A stretch of DNA of 64,000 nt from Pseudooceanicola nanhaiensis DSM 18065 (GCF_000688295.1 NZ_JHZF01000011.1:1210288-1274287), one strand, 5' to 3'; counted from the stretch's first letter, positions 20,366 through 30,348 are shown. Numbers and translations are program-made. The notes: generated by a model not told the origin, from the letters alone.

Positions 20366-22015
20366 ATGACGGCCACCAGCGACCTGTCCGACATCCTCGG
20401 CCCCTCGGCCCATGTCGACAGCTTCACCCGCGACAACCTTCCCGACCCGGACCTCTGGCCCGAGTTCCGGATGGAGGGCTTCCAGTACCCCGACCGCATC
20501 AACATCGGCGTGGAACTCACGGATGCCATGGTGGAACGCGGCTTCGGGGACCGCACGGCGCTGATCGGAAACGGGCGCCGCCGGACCTACAAGGAACTCG
20601 CCGACTGGACCAACCGCCTGGCTCACGCGATGGTCGAGGATCTGGGCGTAAAGCCCGGGAATCGCGTCCTGATCCGGTCTGCCAACAACCCGGCCATGGT
20701 CGCCGTCTGGCTTGCCGCGACGAAGGCCGGCGCGGTGGTGGTGAACACCATGCCGCTCTTGCGCGCGGGCGAGCTGGGCCAGATCGTCGACAAGGCCGAG
20801 ATCGAATTCGCCTTCTGCGACACCCGCCTGATGGACGAGATCGTCACCTGCGCAAAAACCAGCAGGTTCCTCAAGACGGTCGTGGGCTTCGACGGCACCT
20901 CGAACCACGACGCGGAGCTCGACCGGCTGGCGCTGGAGAAACCCGTCCAGTTCCAATCGGTCGAGACGGGCCGCGACGATGTCGCCCTGCTCGGCTTCAC
21001 CTCCGGGACGACCGGCTCTCCGAAGGCGACGATGCATTTCCACCGCGACCTGCTGATGATCGCGGACGGCTATGCGCGCGAGGTCCTGGGCGTCACGCCC
21101 GAGGACATCTTCGTCGGCTCCCCGCCTCTCGCCTTCACTTTCGGACTGGGCGGGCTTGCCGTCTTCCCGCTCCGCTTCGGGGCGGCGGCGACGCTGCTCG
21201 AGAACGCATCGCCGCCCAACATGATCGAGATCATCCAGAAGTATAAGGCGACGGTTTCCTTCACCGCGCCAACGGCTTACCGGGTGATGCTCAAGGCGAT
21301 GGACGAGGGCGCGGACCTGTCGTCGCTCCGCGCCGCGGTCTCGGCCGGCGAGACGCTGCCGGCCCCGGTCTACGAGGAATGGATCAGGAAGACCGGCAAG
21401 CCGATGCTGGACGGGATCGGCTCCACCGAGATGCTGCACATCTTCATCTCGAACCGTTTCGACGACCACCGCCCCGCCTGCACCGGCAAGCCGGTCGGCG
21501 GCTACGAGGCGAAGATCATCGACGAGGCGGGGCAAGAGGTCCCGCGGGGCACGGTCGGGCGGCTTGCGGTGCGCGGGCCCACGGGCTGCCGCTATCTGGC
21601 GGACGACCGCCAGACGGCCTATGTCTCGGACGGCTGGAATGTGACCGGCGACGCCTTCACCATGGACGAGGACGGATACCTCCATTTCGCGGCGCGCAAC
21701 GACGACATGATCATCTCGTCGGGCTACAACATCGCGGGGCCCGAGGTGGAGGCCGCCCTGCTCGCCCACCCCGCCGTGGCCGAATGCGCCGTCGTCGGCC
21801 AGCCGGACGAGGATCGCGGCGCCATCGTCGAGGCCCATGTCGTGCTCGCCCCGGATCACGTGGCCGGCCCCGAGCTGGCCAAGGCGTTGCAGGACCACGT
21901 GAAGGCCACGATCGCCCCCTTCAAATATCCGCGGTCGGTGAAGTTCACCGAGGCCCTGCCCAAGACCGAGACCGGGAAGATCCAGCGCTTCCGGCTGAAG
22001 ACCCCCTCCGCCTGA
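20366..22015 (+). CDS. 2-aminobenzoate-CoA ligase / benzoate-CoA ligase family
   Basis: A 549-residue ANL-superfamily adenylating enzyme. The P-loop LLGFTSGTTGSPKATMHFH is near residue 210, the A5-type motif reads DGIGSTEMLHIFIS, and the C-terminal lysine motif is PKTETGKIQRFRLK. It activates an aromatic acid with ATP and CoA. Together with kynU (anthranilate producer) and the aminobenzoyl-CoA monooxygenase-type fusion, the substrate is most likely 2-aminobenzoate. The start at 20366 (MTATSDL) follows AGGGAG. Confidence 0.88.
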   Translation: MTATSDLSDILGPSAHVDSFTRDNLPDPDLWPEFRMEGFQYPDRINIGVELTDAMVERGFGDRTALIGNGRRRTYKELADWTNRLAHAMVEDLGVKPGNRVLIRSANNPAMVAVWLAATKAGAVVVNTMPLLRAGELGQIVDKAEIEFAFCDTRLMDEIVTCAKTSRFLKTVVGFDGTSNHDAELDRLALEKPVQFQSVETGRDDVALLGFTSGTTGSPKATMHFHRDLLMIADGYAREVLGVTPEDIFVGSPPLAFTFGLGGLAVFPLRFGAAATLLENASPPNMIEIIQKYKATVSFTAPTAYRVMLKAMDEGADLSSLRAAVSAGETLPAPVYEEWIRKTGKPMLDGIGSTEMLHIFISNRFDDHRPACTGKPVGGYEAKIIDEAGQEVPRGTVGRLAVRGPTGCRYLADDRQTAYVSDGWNVTGDAFTMDEDGYLHFAARNDDMIISSGYNIAGPEVEAALLAHPAVAECAVVGQPDEDRGAIVEAHVVLAPDHVAGPELAKALQDHVKATIAPFKYPRSVKFTEALPKTETGKIQRFRLKTPSA

Positions 22016-22036
22016 CACCCCGCTCACTGCAGGACA

Positions 22037-22065
22037 GACCCCGCCCGGCCCGGCCCGGCGGGGTC
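22037..22065 (+). terminator. terminator hairpin after the CoA ligase gene
   Basis: Arms GACCCCGCC (22037-22045) and GGCGGGGTC (22057-22065) enclose an 11-nt GC loop and are followed by TTGGCGTTT. It lies 21 bp after the ligase stop and separates the degradation operon from the marR-emrAB operon. Confidence 0.62.
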
Positions 22066-22183
22066 TTGGCGTTTCCCGGCCATGCGGGGGATGCAAGGCT
22101 CCAATGCGGATTCGGCATTACATGCGTTCTTCATCCATAAGCCTCCGTATTATATAAGGGCGTATCAACAGAGGATCCCTGCC

Positions 22184-22645
22184 ATGAAGGACGTCGCCAT
22201 TCTCCTGCACGAAGCCTCCGGGCTCCTGCGTCGCCGGTTCGAACAGGCGGCGCGGCCCGAGGGGCTGACGCTGATGCAATGGCGCGCCCTCGGGCTTCTG
22301 GACCAGCAGGGCCCGCTCAGACAGGTCGCCATCGGCGAGGCGCTCGAAGCCTCGCCCATGACGATCAGCGACCTTGCCGACCGGCTCGAATCCGCGGGCC
22401 TCGTGACCCGGGCGACCGACCCGTCCGACAGCCGGGCCAAGGTGCTGGAACTGACGGAAACGGGCGCCACGAAGCTTCGGACCATGCGGCGGATCAGCGA
22501 AGCCGTCTTCGCGCAGGTCTTCGCAGGCGTCACCGAGCGCGAGACCGCGGCGCTTCGGCAGGGGCTCCTCAAGCTCAAGAAGAACCTCGGAGGCGCGGCC
22601 CCGTCCGCCCCCGAAAAGGACGTCCAAGATGAACGCGAGAACTGA
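22184..22645 (+). CDS. MarR family transcriptional regulator of the efflux operon
   Basis: 153 residues, MKDVAILLHEASGLLRRRFE onward. The winged-helix core is PLRQVAIGEALEASPMTISD with wing ATDPSDSRAKVLELTETG. The ATG at 22184 follows AGAGGA; a longer in-frame start at 22082 runs through the promoter-like AT-rich stretch TATTATATAAGG and is rejected. It overlaps the downstream membrane-fusion gene by 17 bp, so it is the local regulator of that pump, like EmrR/MprA. Confidence 0.88.
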   Translation: MKDVAILLHEASGLLRRRFEQAARPEGLTLMQWRALGLLDQQGPLRQVAIGEALEASPMTISDLADRLESAGLVTRATDPSDSRAKVLELTETGATKLRTMRRISEAVFAQVFAGVTERETAALRQGLLKLKKNLGGAAPSAPEKDVQDEREN

Positions 22646-23729
22646 GAATATGGACGACGCCCAGCCCGTCGCCCCCGCAGCCGCCTCTCCTGCCGCCCCC
22701 GCGCCAAAGGCGCGCAAGGGCCGGCGCCGCGCATTGATGATCTCGGTCCCGCTGGCGCTCGCGTTGGCGGGCGGCGGTGCCTGGCTGCTCGGCGGCCGCT
22801 ATGTCGAGACCGACAATGCCTATATCCACCAGCCGATGATCTCCGTCTCGCCCGACATCAGCGGGCGCGTGACCGAGGTGCTGGTGCACGAGAACCAGCG
22901 CGTCGAGGCGGGCACCCCGCTCTTCCGCATCGACCCGGCCGATTACCGCATCGCGCTCGACACGGCCGAAGCCCAGCTGGCGGCCGCCCGCCTGGCCGTG
23001 GCGCAGCAGCGTGCCGCCTACGCGACCGCCGCCGCCCAGCTGGATGCGGCCCGGGGGATCGAGGACGTCAAGCAGCGCGAACTCGAACGCCAGAGGGAGC
23101 TGACCGCCCGCGGCATCGGCTCCCAGGCCGCGCTCGACGAGGCGACGGTGGCCACCCGTTCGGCCACCAATTCCGTCGCCGTCGCGCAGGCCCAGCTCGA
23201 CGCCGCCGCCGCGGCGCTCGGCGGCGATCCGGAGGCCGAGACCGATACCCTCCCGGCCGTGCGCGCCGCGCTTTCGGCCCGCGCCGCCGCCGCGCGCAAC
23301 CTCGACCATACCGAGATCCGCGCCGCCGCCGCCGGCACCGTGAGCCAGATCGAAAGCCTGAACGTCGGCCAGTTCGTCCCCGCCGGCACCGGCATCGCGA
23401 CGCTGGTCGATGCCGACGACACCTGGATCGAGGCGAATTTCAAGGAGACCCAGCTCGGCGGTCTGCAGGCCGGCCAGCCCGTGTCCATCGAGGTCGACGC
23501 CTATCCCGGCATGGAGCTCGAGGGCGAGGTCGAGAGCTTCGGCTCCGCCACCGGCTCCCAGTTCTCGCTGATCCCGGCGCAGAACGCGACCGGCAACTGG
23601 GTCAAGGTCGTGCAGCGCGTGCCGGTGCGCATCCGCCTCGACAGCGCGGCCGAGCGCCCGCTGCGCGACGGGATGAGCGTCACGGTCTCTGCCGACACGG
23701 GGGCCTCGCGGCTGGACCAGTTCCGATGA
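22629..23729 (+). CDS. EmrA/HlyD-type membrane fusion protein
   Basis: 366 residues: one N-terminal transmembrane helix (about 36-60, ISVPLALALAGGGAWLL), the EmrA-type segment VETDNAYIHQPMISVSPDIS, an alanine-rich coiled coil about 110-215, and the second lipoyl half IRAAAAGTVSQIES. It bridges inner membrane and periplasm for the MFS pump encoded 4 bp before its stop. Substrates are probably hydrophobic drugs or organic acids. Confidence 0.9.
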   Translation: MNARTENMDDAQPVAPAAASPAAPAPKARKGRRRALMISVPLALALAGGGAWLLGGRYVETDNAYIHQPMISVSPDISGRVTEVLVHENQRVEAGTPLFRIDPADYRIALDTAEAQLAAARLAVAQQRAAYATAAAQLDAARGIEDVKQRELERQRELTARGIGSQAALDEATVATRSATNSVAVAQAQLDAAAAALGGDPEAETDTLPAVRAALSARAAAARNLDHTEIRAAAAGTVSQIESLNVGQFVPAGTGIATLVDADDTWIEANFKETQLGGLQAGQPVSIEVDAYPGMELEGEVESFGSATGSQFSLIPAQNATGNWVKVVQRVPVRIRLDSAAERPLRDGMSVTVSADTGASRLDQFR

Positions 23730-25225
23730 CACAGACCCTTTCGGCCCCCAAGCTCTCGGTGGCCGCGCCGGGGCTGCTGACCGTCTCGATCATGATCGCG
23801 ACCGTGATGCAGGTGCTCGACACCACCATCGCCAACGTCGCCCTGCCCCACATGGCCGCCAGCCTGAACGCGACGCAGGAAGAGATCACCTGGGTCCTGA
23901 CCTCCTACATCGTGGCCTCGGCCATCGCGACCCCGCTGACCGGCTTCGCGGCCGACCGGCTGGGACGCCGGCGCGTCTTCACCACCTCGATCGCGGGGTT
24001 CGTGGCGACCTCGGTGCTCTGCGGCATCGCAAGCTCCCTGCCCGAGATGGTGATCTTCCGCATCCTCCAGGGCGTCTTCGGCGCCGCGCTGATCCCGCTC
24101 GCGCAGTCGGTGCTGCTCGACATCAACCCGCGCGAGAAGATCGGCCAGGCGATGGCGATCTACGGCGCCGGCATCATGGTGGGTCCGATCGTGGGCCCCA
24201 CCCTCGGCGGCTACCTGACCGAGGTGTTCAACTGGCGCTACGTCTTCTTCATCAACCTGCCCGTCGGCCTCCTCGCCTTCCTGGGCGTGGCGGCCTTCAT
24301 GCCCGCCGAGGACACGAAGCAACGCCGCTTCGACATGATGGGCTTCGCGATGCTGGCGCTGGCCGTCGGTTCGCTGCAGCTGATGCTGGACCGCGGGCAA
24401 TCGGCGGGCTGGTTCGCCTCGGTCGAGATCTGGCTCTACCTCGGGCTGACGATCTCGGGCCTCTGGGCCTTCGTCATCCATTGCTGGGGTGCGCGCGAGC
24501 CCTTCGTGGAGCTCTCGATGTTCCGGGACCGCAACTTCGTGATGGGGCTGGTCTTCATCTTCATCATCGGGATGACGCTCTTCTCGGGTCTCGCGCTGCT
24601 GCCGCCGCTGCTGCAGAAGCTGATGGGCTATCCGGTGATCTCCACCGGGCTGGTGATGGCGCCGCGGGGCGTGGGCACGATGGTCTCGATGATCCTCGTC
24701 GGGCGGCTCGTCGCGCGCTTCGATCCGCGGGGGCTGGTGCTTTTCGGGCTGATCTGCACCGCCTGGTCGCTGCACATGATGACGGGCTTCGAGAGCGGGA
24801 TGGATTCCACCCCGATCATCGTCTCGGGCGTGCTGCAGGGCTTCGGCCTGGGCTTCGTCTTCGTGCCGCTCTCCACGCTGACCTTCGCCACTCTGGCGAA
24901 CCGGTTCCGGGGCGACGCCACGGCCATGTTCAGCCTCGTGCGCAACGTGGGCTCGGGCGTGGGCATCTCGATGGTGACGGTGGTGCTGGCGCATATGTCG
25001 ACGGTCAACCACGAGGAGATCGCCTCGACCCTCACGGCGCAGTCGGGCGCGGTGCAGCACCTGATGCCGCAGCTCATCGCGGGGTCGCAGACCTATGCGG
25101 CGATCGTGGACGGGCTGGTCAGCCAGCAGGCCGCGATGGTCGCCTACATCGACAACTTCTTCCTGATGATGATCCTGACCGTCGCGACGATCCCGATCGT
25201 GCTGCTGCTGCGGCGGCCCGGCTGA
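23726..25225 (+). CDS. EmrB/QacA-type (DHA2) MFS drug efflux permease
   Basis: 499 residues with about 14 membrane spans, as usual for the DHA2 family. TM1 carries QVLDTTIANVALPHMAASL (motif D1), the loop motif A is GFAADRLGRRRVF, and motif C is in GIMVGPIVGPTLGGYLT. It overlaps the emrA-like gene by 4 bp (ATGA). It exports lipophilic compounds using the proton gradient. Confidence 0.92.
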   Translation: MTQTLSAPKLSVAAPGLLTVSIMIATVMQVLDTTIANVALPHMAASLNATQEEITWVLTSYIVASAIATPLTGFAADRLGRRRVFTTSIAGFVATSVLCGIASSLPEMVIFRILQGVFGAALIPLAQSVLLDINPREKIGQAMAIYGAGIMVGPIVGPTLGGYLTEVFNWRYVFFINLPVGLLAFLGVAAFMPAEDTKQRRFDMMGFAMLALAVGSLQLMLDRGQSAGWFASVEIWLYLGLTISGLWAFVIHCWGAREPFVELSMFRDRNFVMGLVFIFIIGMTLFSGLALLPPLLQKLMGYPVISTGLVMAPRGVGTMVSMILVGRLVARFDPRGLVLFGLICTAWSLHMMTGFESGMDSTPIIVSGVLQGFGLGFVFVPLSTLTFATLANRFRGDATAMFSLVRNVGSGVGISMVTVVLAHMSTVNHEEIASTLTAQSGAVQHLMPQLIAGSQTYAAIVDGLVSQQAAMVAYIDNFFLMMILTVATIPIVLLLRRPG

Positions 25226-25244
25226 TCGTGGCCTCGCGGGCCAC
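25226..25244 (+). terminator. hairpin directly after the efflux pump gene
   Basis: CGTGGCC (25226-25232) and GGCCACG (25238-25244) pair around TCGCG directly after the stop codon. No T-run follows, so it is only terminator-like. Confidence 0.4.
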
Positions 25245-25333
25245 GCCCGGACCGCAGGGATCTCGCGCGCCCTCTGGCCCTCGCCGCCCGGGAGCGCTAA
25301 ACGGGCGCGACACCTGAACAGAGAGCGCGGATC

Positions 25334-27049
25334 ATGGCACGGCACCTCATCACCTCGGCCATCCCCTACATCAACGGGATCAAGCACCTCGGGAACCTGG
25401 TGGGCTCGCAGCTGCCCGCAGACCTCTACGCGCGCTACCTGCGGGGGCGCGGCCACGAGGTCCTGTTCCTCTGCGCGACCGACGAGCACGGCACGCCGGC
25501 CGAGCTGGCCGCCGCCAAGGCCGGCAAGCCCGTCGCCGAATATTGCGAAGAGATGCATGGCGTCCAGGCGAAGATCGCCGAGGGGTTCCGCCTGTCCTTC
25601 GACCATTTCGGCCGCTCCTCCTCGCCGCAGAACCACCGGCTGACCCAGCATTTCGCGGGCGTCCTGGCCGAGAAGGGGCTGATCCGCGAGGTCTCGGAGA
25701 CGCAGATGTATTCGCCCACCGACGGGCGCTACCTGCCCGACCGCTACATCGAGGGCACCTGCCCCAATTGCGGGTTCGACAGCGCCCGGGGCGATCAGTG
25801 CGACAATTGCACCAAGCAGCTCGACCCCGTGGACCTGATCAACCCGCATTCCACCATCTCGGGCGCGACCGATCTGGAGATGCGCGAGACCAAGCACCTC
25901 TACCTGCGCCAGTCGGCCATGAAGGACGAGCTGGAGGCCTGGATCGACGGCAAGACCGACTGGCCGGTGCTGACCACCTCGATCGCGAAGAAATGGCTGA
26001 ACGACGGCGACGGGCTGCAGGACCGCGGCATCACCCGCGACCTCGACTGGGGGATCCCGGTCAGGAAGGGCGAGGAAGACTGGCCGGGCATGGAGGGCAA
26101 GGTCTTCTACGTCTGGTTCGACGCCCCCATCGAATACATCGCCTGCGCGCAGGAATGGGTCGAGGCCGGCAAGGGCGACGACTGGGAGCGTTGGTGGCGC
26201 ACCGACAAGGGCGCGGAGGACGTGACCTACACCCAGTTCATGGGCAAGGACAACGTGCCCTTCCACACGCTCGGCTTCCCGGCGACGATCCTGGGCTCGG
26301 GCGAACCCTGGAAGCTCGTCGATTACATCAAGTCGTTCAATTACCTGAACTACGACGGCGGCCAGTTCTCGACCTCGCGCGGGCGCGGCGTCTTCATGGA
26401 CCAGGCGCTCGAGATCCTGCCCGCCGATTACTGGCGCTGGTGGCTGCTGAGCCATGCCCCCGAGAGCTCGGATTCCGAATTCACCTGGGAGAACTTCCAG
26501 CAATCGGTGAACAAGGACCTTGCCGACGTGCTGGGCAACTTCGTGAGCCGCGTCACCAAGTTCTGCCGCTCCAAGTTCGGAGAAGAGGTGCCCGCGGGCG
26601 GCAGCTACGGCCCGCAGGAAGAGGCGCTGATCGCCGATCTCACCGCCCGGATCGCGGCCTACCAGGGCCACATGGACGCGATCGAGGTCCGCAAGGCGGC
26701 GCAGGAGCTGCGCGCGATCTGGGTCGCGGGCAACGAATACCTGCAATCCGCGGCACCCTGGGCCGCCTTCAAGGAGGACCCGGAGCGCGCCGCCGCCATC
26801 GTCCGTCTCTCGCTGAACCTGATCCGGCTCTACGCGGTCCTCTCGGCCCCGTTCATTCCGGACAGCGCCGAGACCATGATGAACGCCTTCGGACCCGACG
26901 CCGTGCGCGACTGGCCCGCCGGCACCGCAGCGGATTTCGAGGCGCTGGAGCCCGGCGCGGCCTTCACCGTGCCCGAGAACCTCTTTGCCAAGATCGCCGA
27001 CGAAAGCCGCGAGGATTGGCAGACCCGGTTCGCGGGCACGCGCAGCTGA
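25334..27049 (+). CDS. metG: methionine-tRNA ligase
   Basis: A 571-residue class I aminoacyl-tRNA synthetase. The HIGH-type motif is [16 protein letters not shown], two CxxC zinc knuckles are in [17 protein letters not shown], and the KMSKS-equivalent is [12 protein letters not shown]. It charges tRNA-Met. The C-terminal dimerisation domain found in some MetRS is absent, as in related short forms. It follows GAGAGCG upstream of the ATG and ends only 12 bp from the convergent PDC gene. Confidence 0.96.
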   Translation: MARHLITSAIPYINGIKHLGNLVGSQLPADLYARYLRGRGHEVLFLCATDEHGTPAELAAAKAGKPVAEYCEEMHGVQAKIAEGFRLSFDHFGRSSSPQNHRLTQHFAGVLAEKGLIREVSETQMYSPTDGRYLPDRYIEGTCPNCGFDSARGDQCDNCTKQLDPVDLINPHSTISGATDLEMRETKHLYLRQSAMKDELEAWIDGKTDWPVLTTSIAKKWLNDGDGLQDRGITRDLDWGIPVRKGEEDWPGMEGKVFYVWFDAPIEYIACAQEWVEAGKGDDWERWWRTDKGAEDVTYTQFMGKDNVPFHTLGFPATILGSGEPWKLVDYIKSFNYLNYDGGQFSTSRGRGVFMDQALEILPADYWRWWLLSHAPESSDSEFTWENFQQSVNKDLADVLGNFVSRVTKFCRSKFGEEVPAGGSYGPQEEALIADLTARIAAYQGHMDAIEVRKAAQELRAIWVAGNEYLQSAAPWAAFKEDPERAAAIVRLSLNLIRLYAVLSAPFIPDSAETMMNAFGPDAVRDWPAGTAADFEALEPGAAFTVPENLFAKIADESREDWQTRFAGTRS

Positions 27050-27061
27050 CGGCGCGCTGGC

Positions 27062-27631
27062 TCAGAACAGCATCTCGGCGTTGAGGCCCACGGTGATCGC
27101 GCCGATGGACTGGCCGGTGTCCGGATCGATGATCGGCAGGGAGACCTGGCCAAGGTAGCTCTTTGCCGATTCATCGAATTCGACATCGCTCACATGCATC
27201 GTGCCCGCCGGCATGCCGTAGGTTTCGTTGAACTTCGCCTCGTCGCCCTGCCAGTAGTCGGAGGTCGCATCGCTGGCGGCCACGTTCAGCCCGCGGTTGT
27301 CCATCACGAACACCTCCGAGATCACCCCGGCCGAGGCGGCCTGCCTGTCGCGCAGGAAGTCGGAGGCGGGGTTCGACAGAACGCCGTCGATCGTCGGACG
27401 GCTTTCGGCATTCACTTCGGCCTGCCAGCGCCGGTCGAGCGCGGTGATATCGGCATCCGAGAGCTCCGCATGCCGCCGGTTCTGCTTGCGGATCGCATCG
27501 ATCAGCACCGGGTCGGACGTCCAGACGAGAACCTCGTTCTCCGTGTAGTATCGCATCGAGGGCTCGAAATCATTGGCCGATGCAGCCCCCGCCACAAGGC
27601 CCAGGGCCGTCGCCAGAAGAAGGGATTTCAT
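27062..27631 (-). CDS. exported PDC (Cache-like) sensor-domain protein
   Basis: 189 residues. MKSLLLATALGLVAGAASA is a signal peptide; the mature part has the PDC/dCache half-domain signatures VFVMDNRGLNVAASDATSDY and MHVSDVEFDESAKSYLGQVS ending GAITVGLNAEMLF. No transmembrane anchor or signalling output domain follows. The ATG at 27631 (AGGTGA upstream) is chosen; a GTG at 27640 overlaps the MFS stop. It is probably a periplasmic ligand-binding partner for another sensor or for the co-transcribed transporter. Confidence 0.75.
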   Translation of the reverse strand: MKSLLLATALGLVAGAASANDFEPSMRYYTENEVLVWTSDPVLIDAIRKQNRRHAELSDADITALDRRWQAEVNAESRPTIDGVLSNPASDFLRDRQAASAGVISEVFVMDNRGLNVAASDATSDYWQGDEAKFNETYGMPAGTMHVSDVEFDESAKSYLGQVSLPIIDPDTGQSIGAITVGLNAEMLF

Positions 27632-27636
27632 GTCCG

Positions 27637-28830
27637 TCACCTATGGTTGGTCTCTCCGGCGGCGAGCATCCGCGAACTTTCTTGCGATGCCCTTAAGCGG
27701 CGCGGGGATTCGCGCCGGGCCACCAGCAGCGCCATCACCCCGGCCAGCTGCACGATGAAGAACGCCGCCATCGCCGGCACCACCCCCACCCCGTCCGCCA
27801 GGGCGCCCGCGGCGATCACCGGCACCGAGAAGCCGCAATAGGCATAGACGAAGAGCCCCGCCGTCGCCCGCGCGCGGTTGCCGGGCGCCAGGGCCGAGAC
27901 CTCGGACAACGCGGCGAGATAGGTGAAGCCGTAGCTCGAGGCGCTGGTGAGCGCCGTGCCGAGCAGCAGGAGCGGGATCGACGGCAGCGCCGCGCCCGCG
28001 AGCATCGCCGCGAAGCCGAACGGGATCAGCCAGAGCCCCAGTGCAAGCGCCCGCGGATTGCTCAACCGGCGCGCAAGCGGCTGGCAGAGGAAGCCCACGA
28101 AGAGCGCGAGGAAGATCACCGGCCCGGACCAGCCCCCCAGCCCCTGCCCCTCGAGCACCAGCGGCAGGACCGAGATCGTCACGCCGGTCGAGGCCCATGT
28201 GAGCGCCATCGCCAGACCATAGGGCGCCGCGCCCGCCGGGAAGACCGGGCGCCGGAGCAGCGGCAGGCGCCGCACCGCGACCCGCGGCAGCGCGAGGCAG
28301 GCGGCGGCCAGCACCGGAACGGCGGCCAGCAGGGCGAGGAAACTGGCAGGCGCGAAGCCCGGCCCCTGCGCCATGAGGCTCAGCCCGGTCGCCAGCGCCC
28401 CGCCGCCGAACCCGAGCGTCGTGGCCGATGTCACGAGGAGCGCGGCCCGGCGCGAGCGCGCCTCGCCGGTCAGCTCGGTCATGTAGGCCGTGCCCGCGGT
28501 CGTGGCGAGCCCGGTGCCCACCCCCAGCAGGACCCGCGCGACAACCAGCTCGGCCCAGCCCGGCGACAGCACCAGCAGAAGCGTCGCTGCGCCGCTCAGG
28601 AGCAGGGCGCAGGCCACGGGCCCCCGGCGTCCGACCCGGTCCGACAGGCCGCCCAGGAAGATCAGCGTCGGCATGAGCCCCCCGACATAGGCCGCGAAGG
28701 CGAGCGTCCCCGCCATCGCCCCGACCCCGCTCGCGGCGAGGTAGGCGGGATAGAGCGGGGCCTGCAGGTTGACGGCGAAGGTGACGGTGAACAGGCAGAG
28801 CGCCAGCAGCGGAACGGCGTATCGGGGCAT
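27637..28830 (-). CDS. major facilitator superfamily transporter
   Basis: 397 residues, about 12 membrane spans, loop 2-3 motif A as GGLSDRVGRRGP. It looks like a drug or metabolite exporter of the DHA1/arabinose-exporter type. It is divergent from the MocR regulator, with a perfect palindrome in the shared promoter, so it is likely controlled by it. Its stop overlaps or adjoins the PDC protein start. Confidence 0.85.
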   Translation of the reverse strand: MPRYAVPLLALCLFTVTFAVNLQAPLYPAYLAASGVGAMAGTLAFAAYVGGLMPTLIFLGGLSDRVGRRGPVACALLLSGAATLLLVLSPGWAELVVARVLLGVGTGLATTAGTAYMTELTGEARSRRAALLVTSATTLGFGGGALATGLSLMAQGPGFAPASFLALLAAVPVLAAACLALPRVAVRRLPLLRRPVFPAGAAPYGLAMALTWASTGVTISVLPLVLEGQGLGGWSGPVIFLALFVGFLCQPLARRLSNPRALALGLWLIPFGFAAMLAGAALPSIPLLLLGTALTSASSYGFTYLAALSEVSALAPGNRARATAGLFVYAYCGFSVPVIAAGALADGVGVVPAMAAFFIVQLAGVMALLVARRESPRRLRASQESSRMLAAGETNHR

Positions 28831-28898
28831 GATGTCCTCGGCGTGGAAATGTCGCTGCCGAGGATGCCGCCGACCCTCTGGCGCCGACAGGGCCAGTC

Positions 28899-28924
28899 CG
28901 GTACAGTTCGGCCGAACTGTACCG
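28899..28924. promoter_or_regulatory. 26-bp perfect palindromic operator
   Basis: The half-site CGGTACAGTTCGG at 28899-28911 is followed with no spacer by its exact reverse complement at 28912-28924. It lies between the MFS gene (starts 28830, minus) and the MocR gene (starts 28942, plus), 18 bp before the latter. The position suggests binding by the MocR protein. Confidence 0.75.
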
Positions 28925-28941
28925 ATCCACGGAGCCGTACA

Positions 28942-30348
28942 ATGGAGGCACCACAGCTGTCACGCTCGGGCGAGCGGACCCTCGTGGATCAGGTCATGGA
29001 GACGCTGCGCACCCGGATCGCGGGCCGCCGGGCCGCGCCGGGCAGCCGCCTCCCCTCGATCCGCCGGCTGGCGGAGGAACTGGGCGTGTCGCGCTCTACC
29101 GTGGTCGAGGCCTATGACCGGCTGCTCGCCGAGGGCGTCGTGCAGGCGCGGCGCGGTTCGGGCTTCTACGTCGCGGCCCGGCTGCCGCCCTTTTCGCCCG
29201 GCGACAGCGGCCCGCCCCTGGCGCGGGAAATCGATCCCTTCCGCATCACGCGACAGGCGCTTGAAAGCCGCCGCATCCGCGCCAACCCGGGCTGCGGCTG
29301 GCTTCCCGAGGCGTGGATGCCGCGCGACGAGATCCGGCGGGGCCTGCGCAGCCTCGCGCGCCGGCCGGATGCGGGGCTGACGGATTACGGCACCCCGCTG
29401 GGTCTGCCGGAGCTGCGCGCGCTGCTCGCGGTGCGGATGGCCGACACCGGGGTCGCGGCGCATCCCGACCAGGTGATGCTGACGGAAAGCGGCACGCAGG
29501 CGCTGGACCTGACCTGCCGTCTGCTCCTCGAGCCCGGCGACCGGGTGCTGATCGACGATCCCTGCTACTTCAATTTCCTCGCCCTGTTCCGGGCGCACCG
29601 GGTCGAGGCGATCGGCATTCCGCGCACCCCGGCCGGTCCCGACCTCGCGGCCTTCGAAGCAGCGCTCGAGGCGCATCGCCCCCGGCTCTACATCACCAAT
29701 TCCGGGCCGCACAATCCGACCGGGACGCTGACCTCGCCGGCCGTCTGCCACCGGCTCCTGCGGCTGGCCGAGGCGCATGACCTGCTGATCGTCGAGGACG
29801 ACATCTTCGCCGATTTCGAGGACCGCCCGGCGCCGCGCCTCGCCGCTTTCGACGGGCTCGACCGGGTGATCCAGATCGGCAGCTTCTCCAAGACGCTCTC
29901 CGCCTCGATCCGCTGCGGCTACATCGCCGCGCGGCCGGAGTGGATCGAGGCGCTGATCGACCTGAAGCTCTCCACCTCCTTCGGCGGCGGGGCGCTGGCG
30001 GCCGACCTGCTGCTGCACCTGCTGAAGGAGGGCAGCTACCGGCGGCACGTGCAGGGGCTGCGCACACGGCTCGCCGGCGCGATGACCGCGCTTGTGCCGC
30101 GCCTGGCGGCACTCGGGATCACGCCGTGGCACCGGCCGGCGGCGGGCCTCTTCCTCTGGTGCCGCCTGCCCGAGGGGGTCGACAGCGCCGCCCTCACCCG
30201 CGCGGCCTGGGAGGACGGCATCGTCCTCGCGCCCGGCAACGCCTTCAGCGCCGGTCAGAGATGCGGCGGTTTCATGCGGTTCAACGTGGCGCAGATGCAG
30301 GACCCGGGGATCGACGGCGATCTGAGGGCGCTGCTGGCGGCGGGCTGA
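28942..30348 (+). CDS. MocR/PdxR-type GntR regulator with aminotransferase-like domain
   Basis: 468 residues. N-terminal GntR winged helix (about 10-85: LRTRIAGRRAAPGSRLPSIR, then RRLAEELGVSRSTVVEAYDR), a linker, and a fold-type I aminotransferase domain with the PLP-lysine site GSFSKTLSASIRCGY and the NSGPHNPTG substrate loop. MocR regulators bind PLP or an amino-acid-PLP aldimine and act on divergent genes. The ATG at 28942 avoids 33 upstream residues that would overlap the palindrome. Confidence 0.88.
   Translation: MEAPQLSRSGERTLVDQVMETLRTRIAGRRAAPGSRLPSIRRLAEELGVSRSTVVEAYDRLLAEGVVQARRGSGFYVAARLPPFSPGDSGPPLAREIDPFRITRQALESRRIRANPGCGWLPEAWMPRDEIRRGLRSLARRPDAGLTDYGTPLGLPELRALLAVRMADTGVAAHPDQVMLTESGTQALDLTCRLLLEPGDRVLIDDPCYFNFLALFRAHRVEAIGIPRTPAGPDLAAFEAALEAHRPRLYITNSGPHNPTGTLTSPAVCHRLLRLAEAHDLLIVEDDIFADFEDRPAPRLAAFDGLDRVIQIGSFSKTLSASIRCGYIAARPEWIEALIDLKLSTSFGGGALAADLLLHLLKEGSYRRHVQGLRTRLAGAMTALVPRLAALGITPWHRPAAGLFLWCRLPEGVDSAALTRAAWEDGIVLAPGNAFSAGQRCGGFMRFNVAQMQDPGIDGDLRALLAAG

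Noticed and set aside
23501-26746. Minus-strand frame over 1000 codons opposite the efflux pump and metG
   Set aside because: Composition is low in hydrophobic residues and rich in H/D/R; both opposite genes are well supported.
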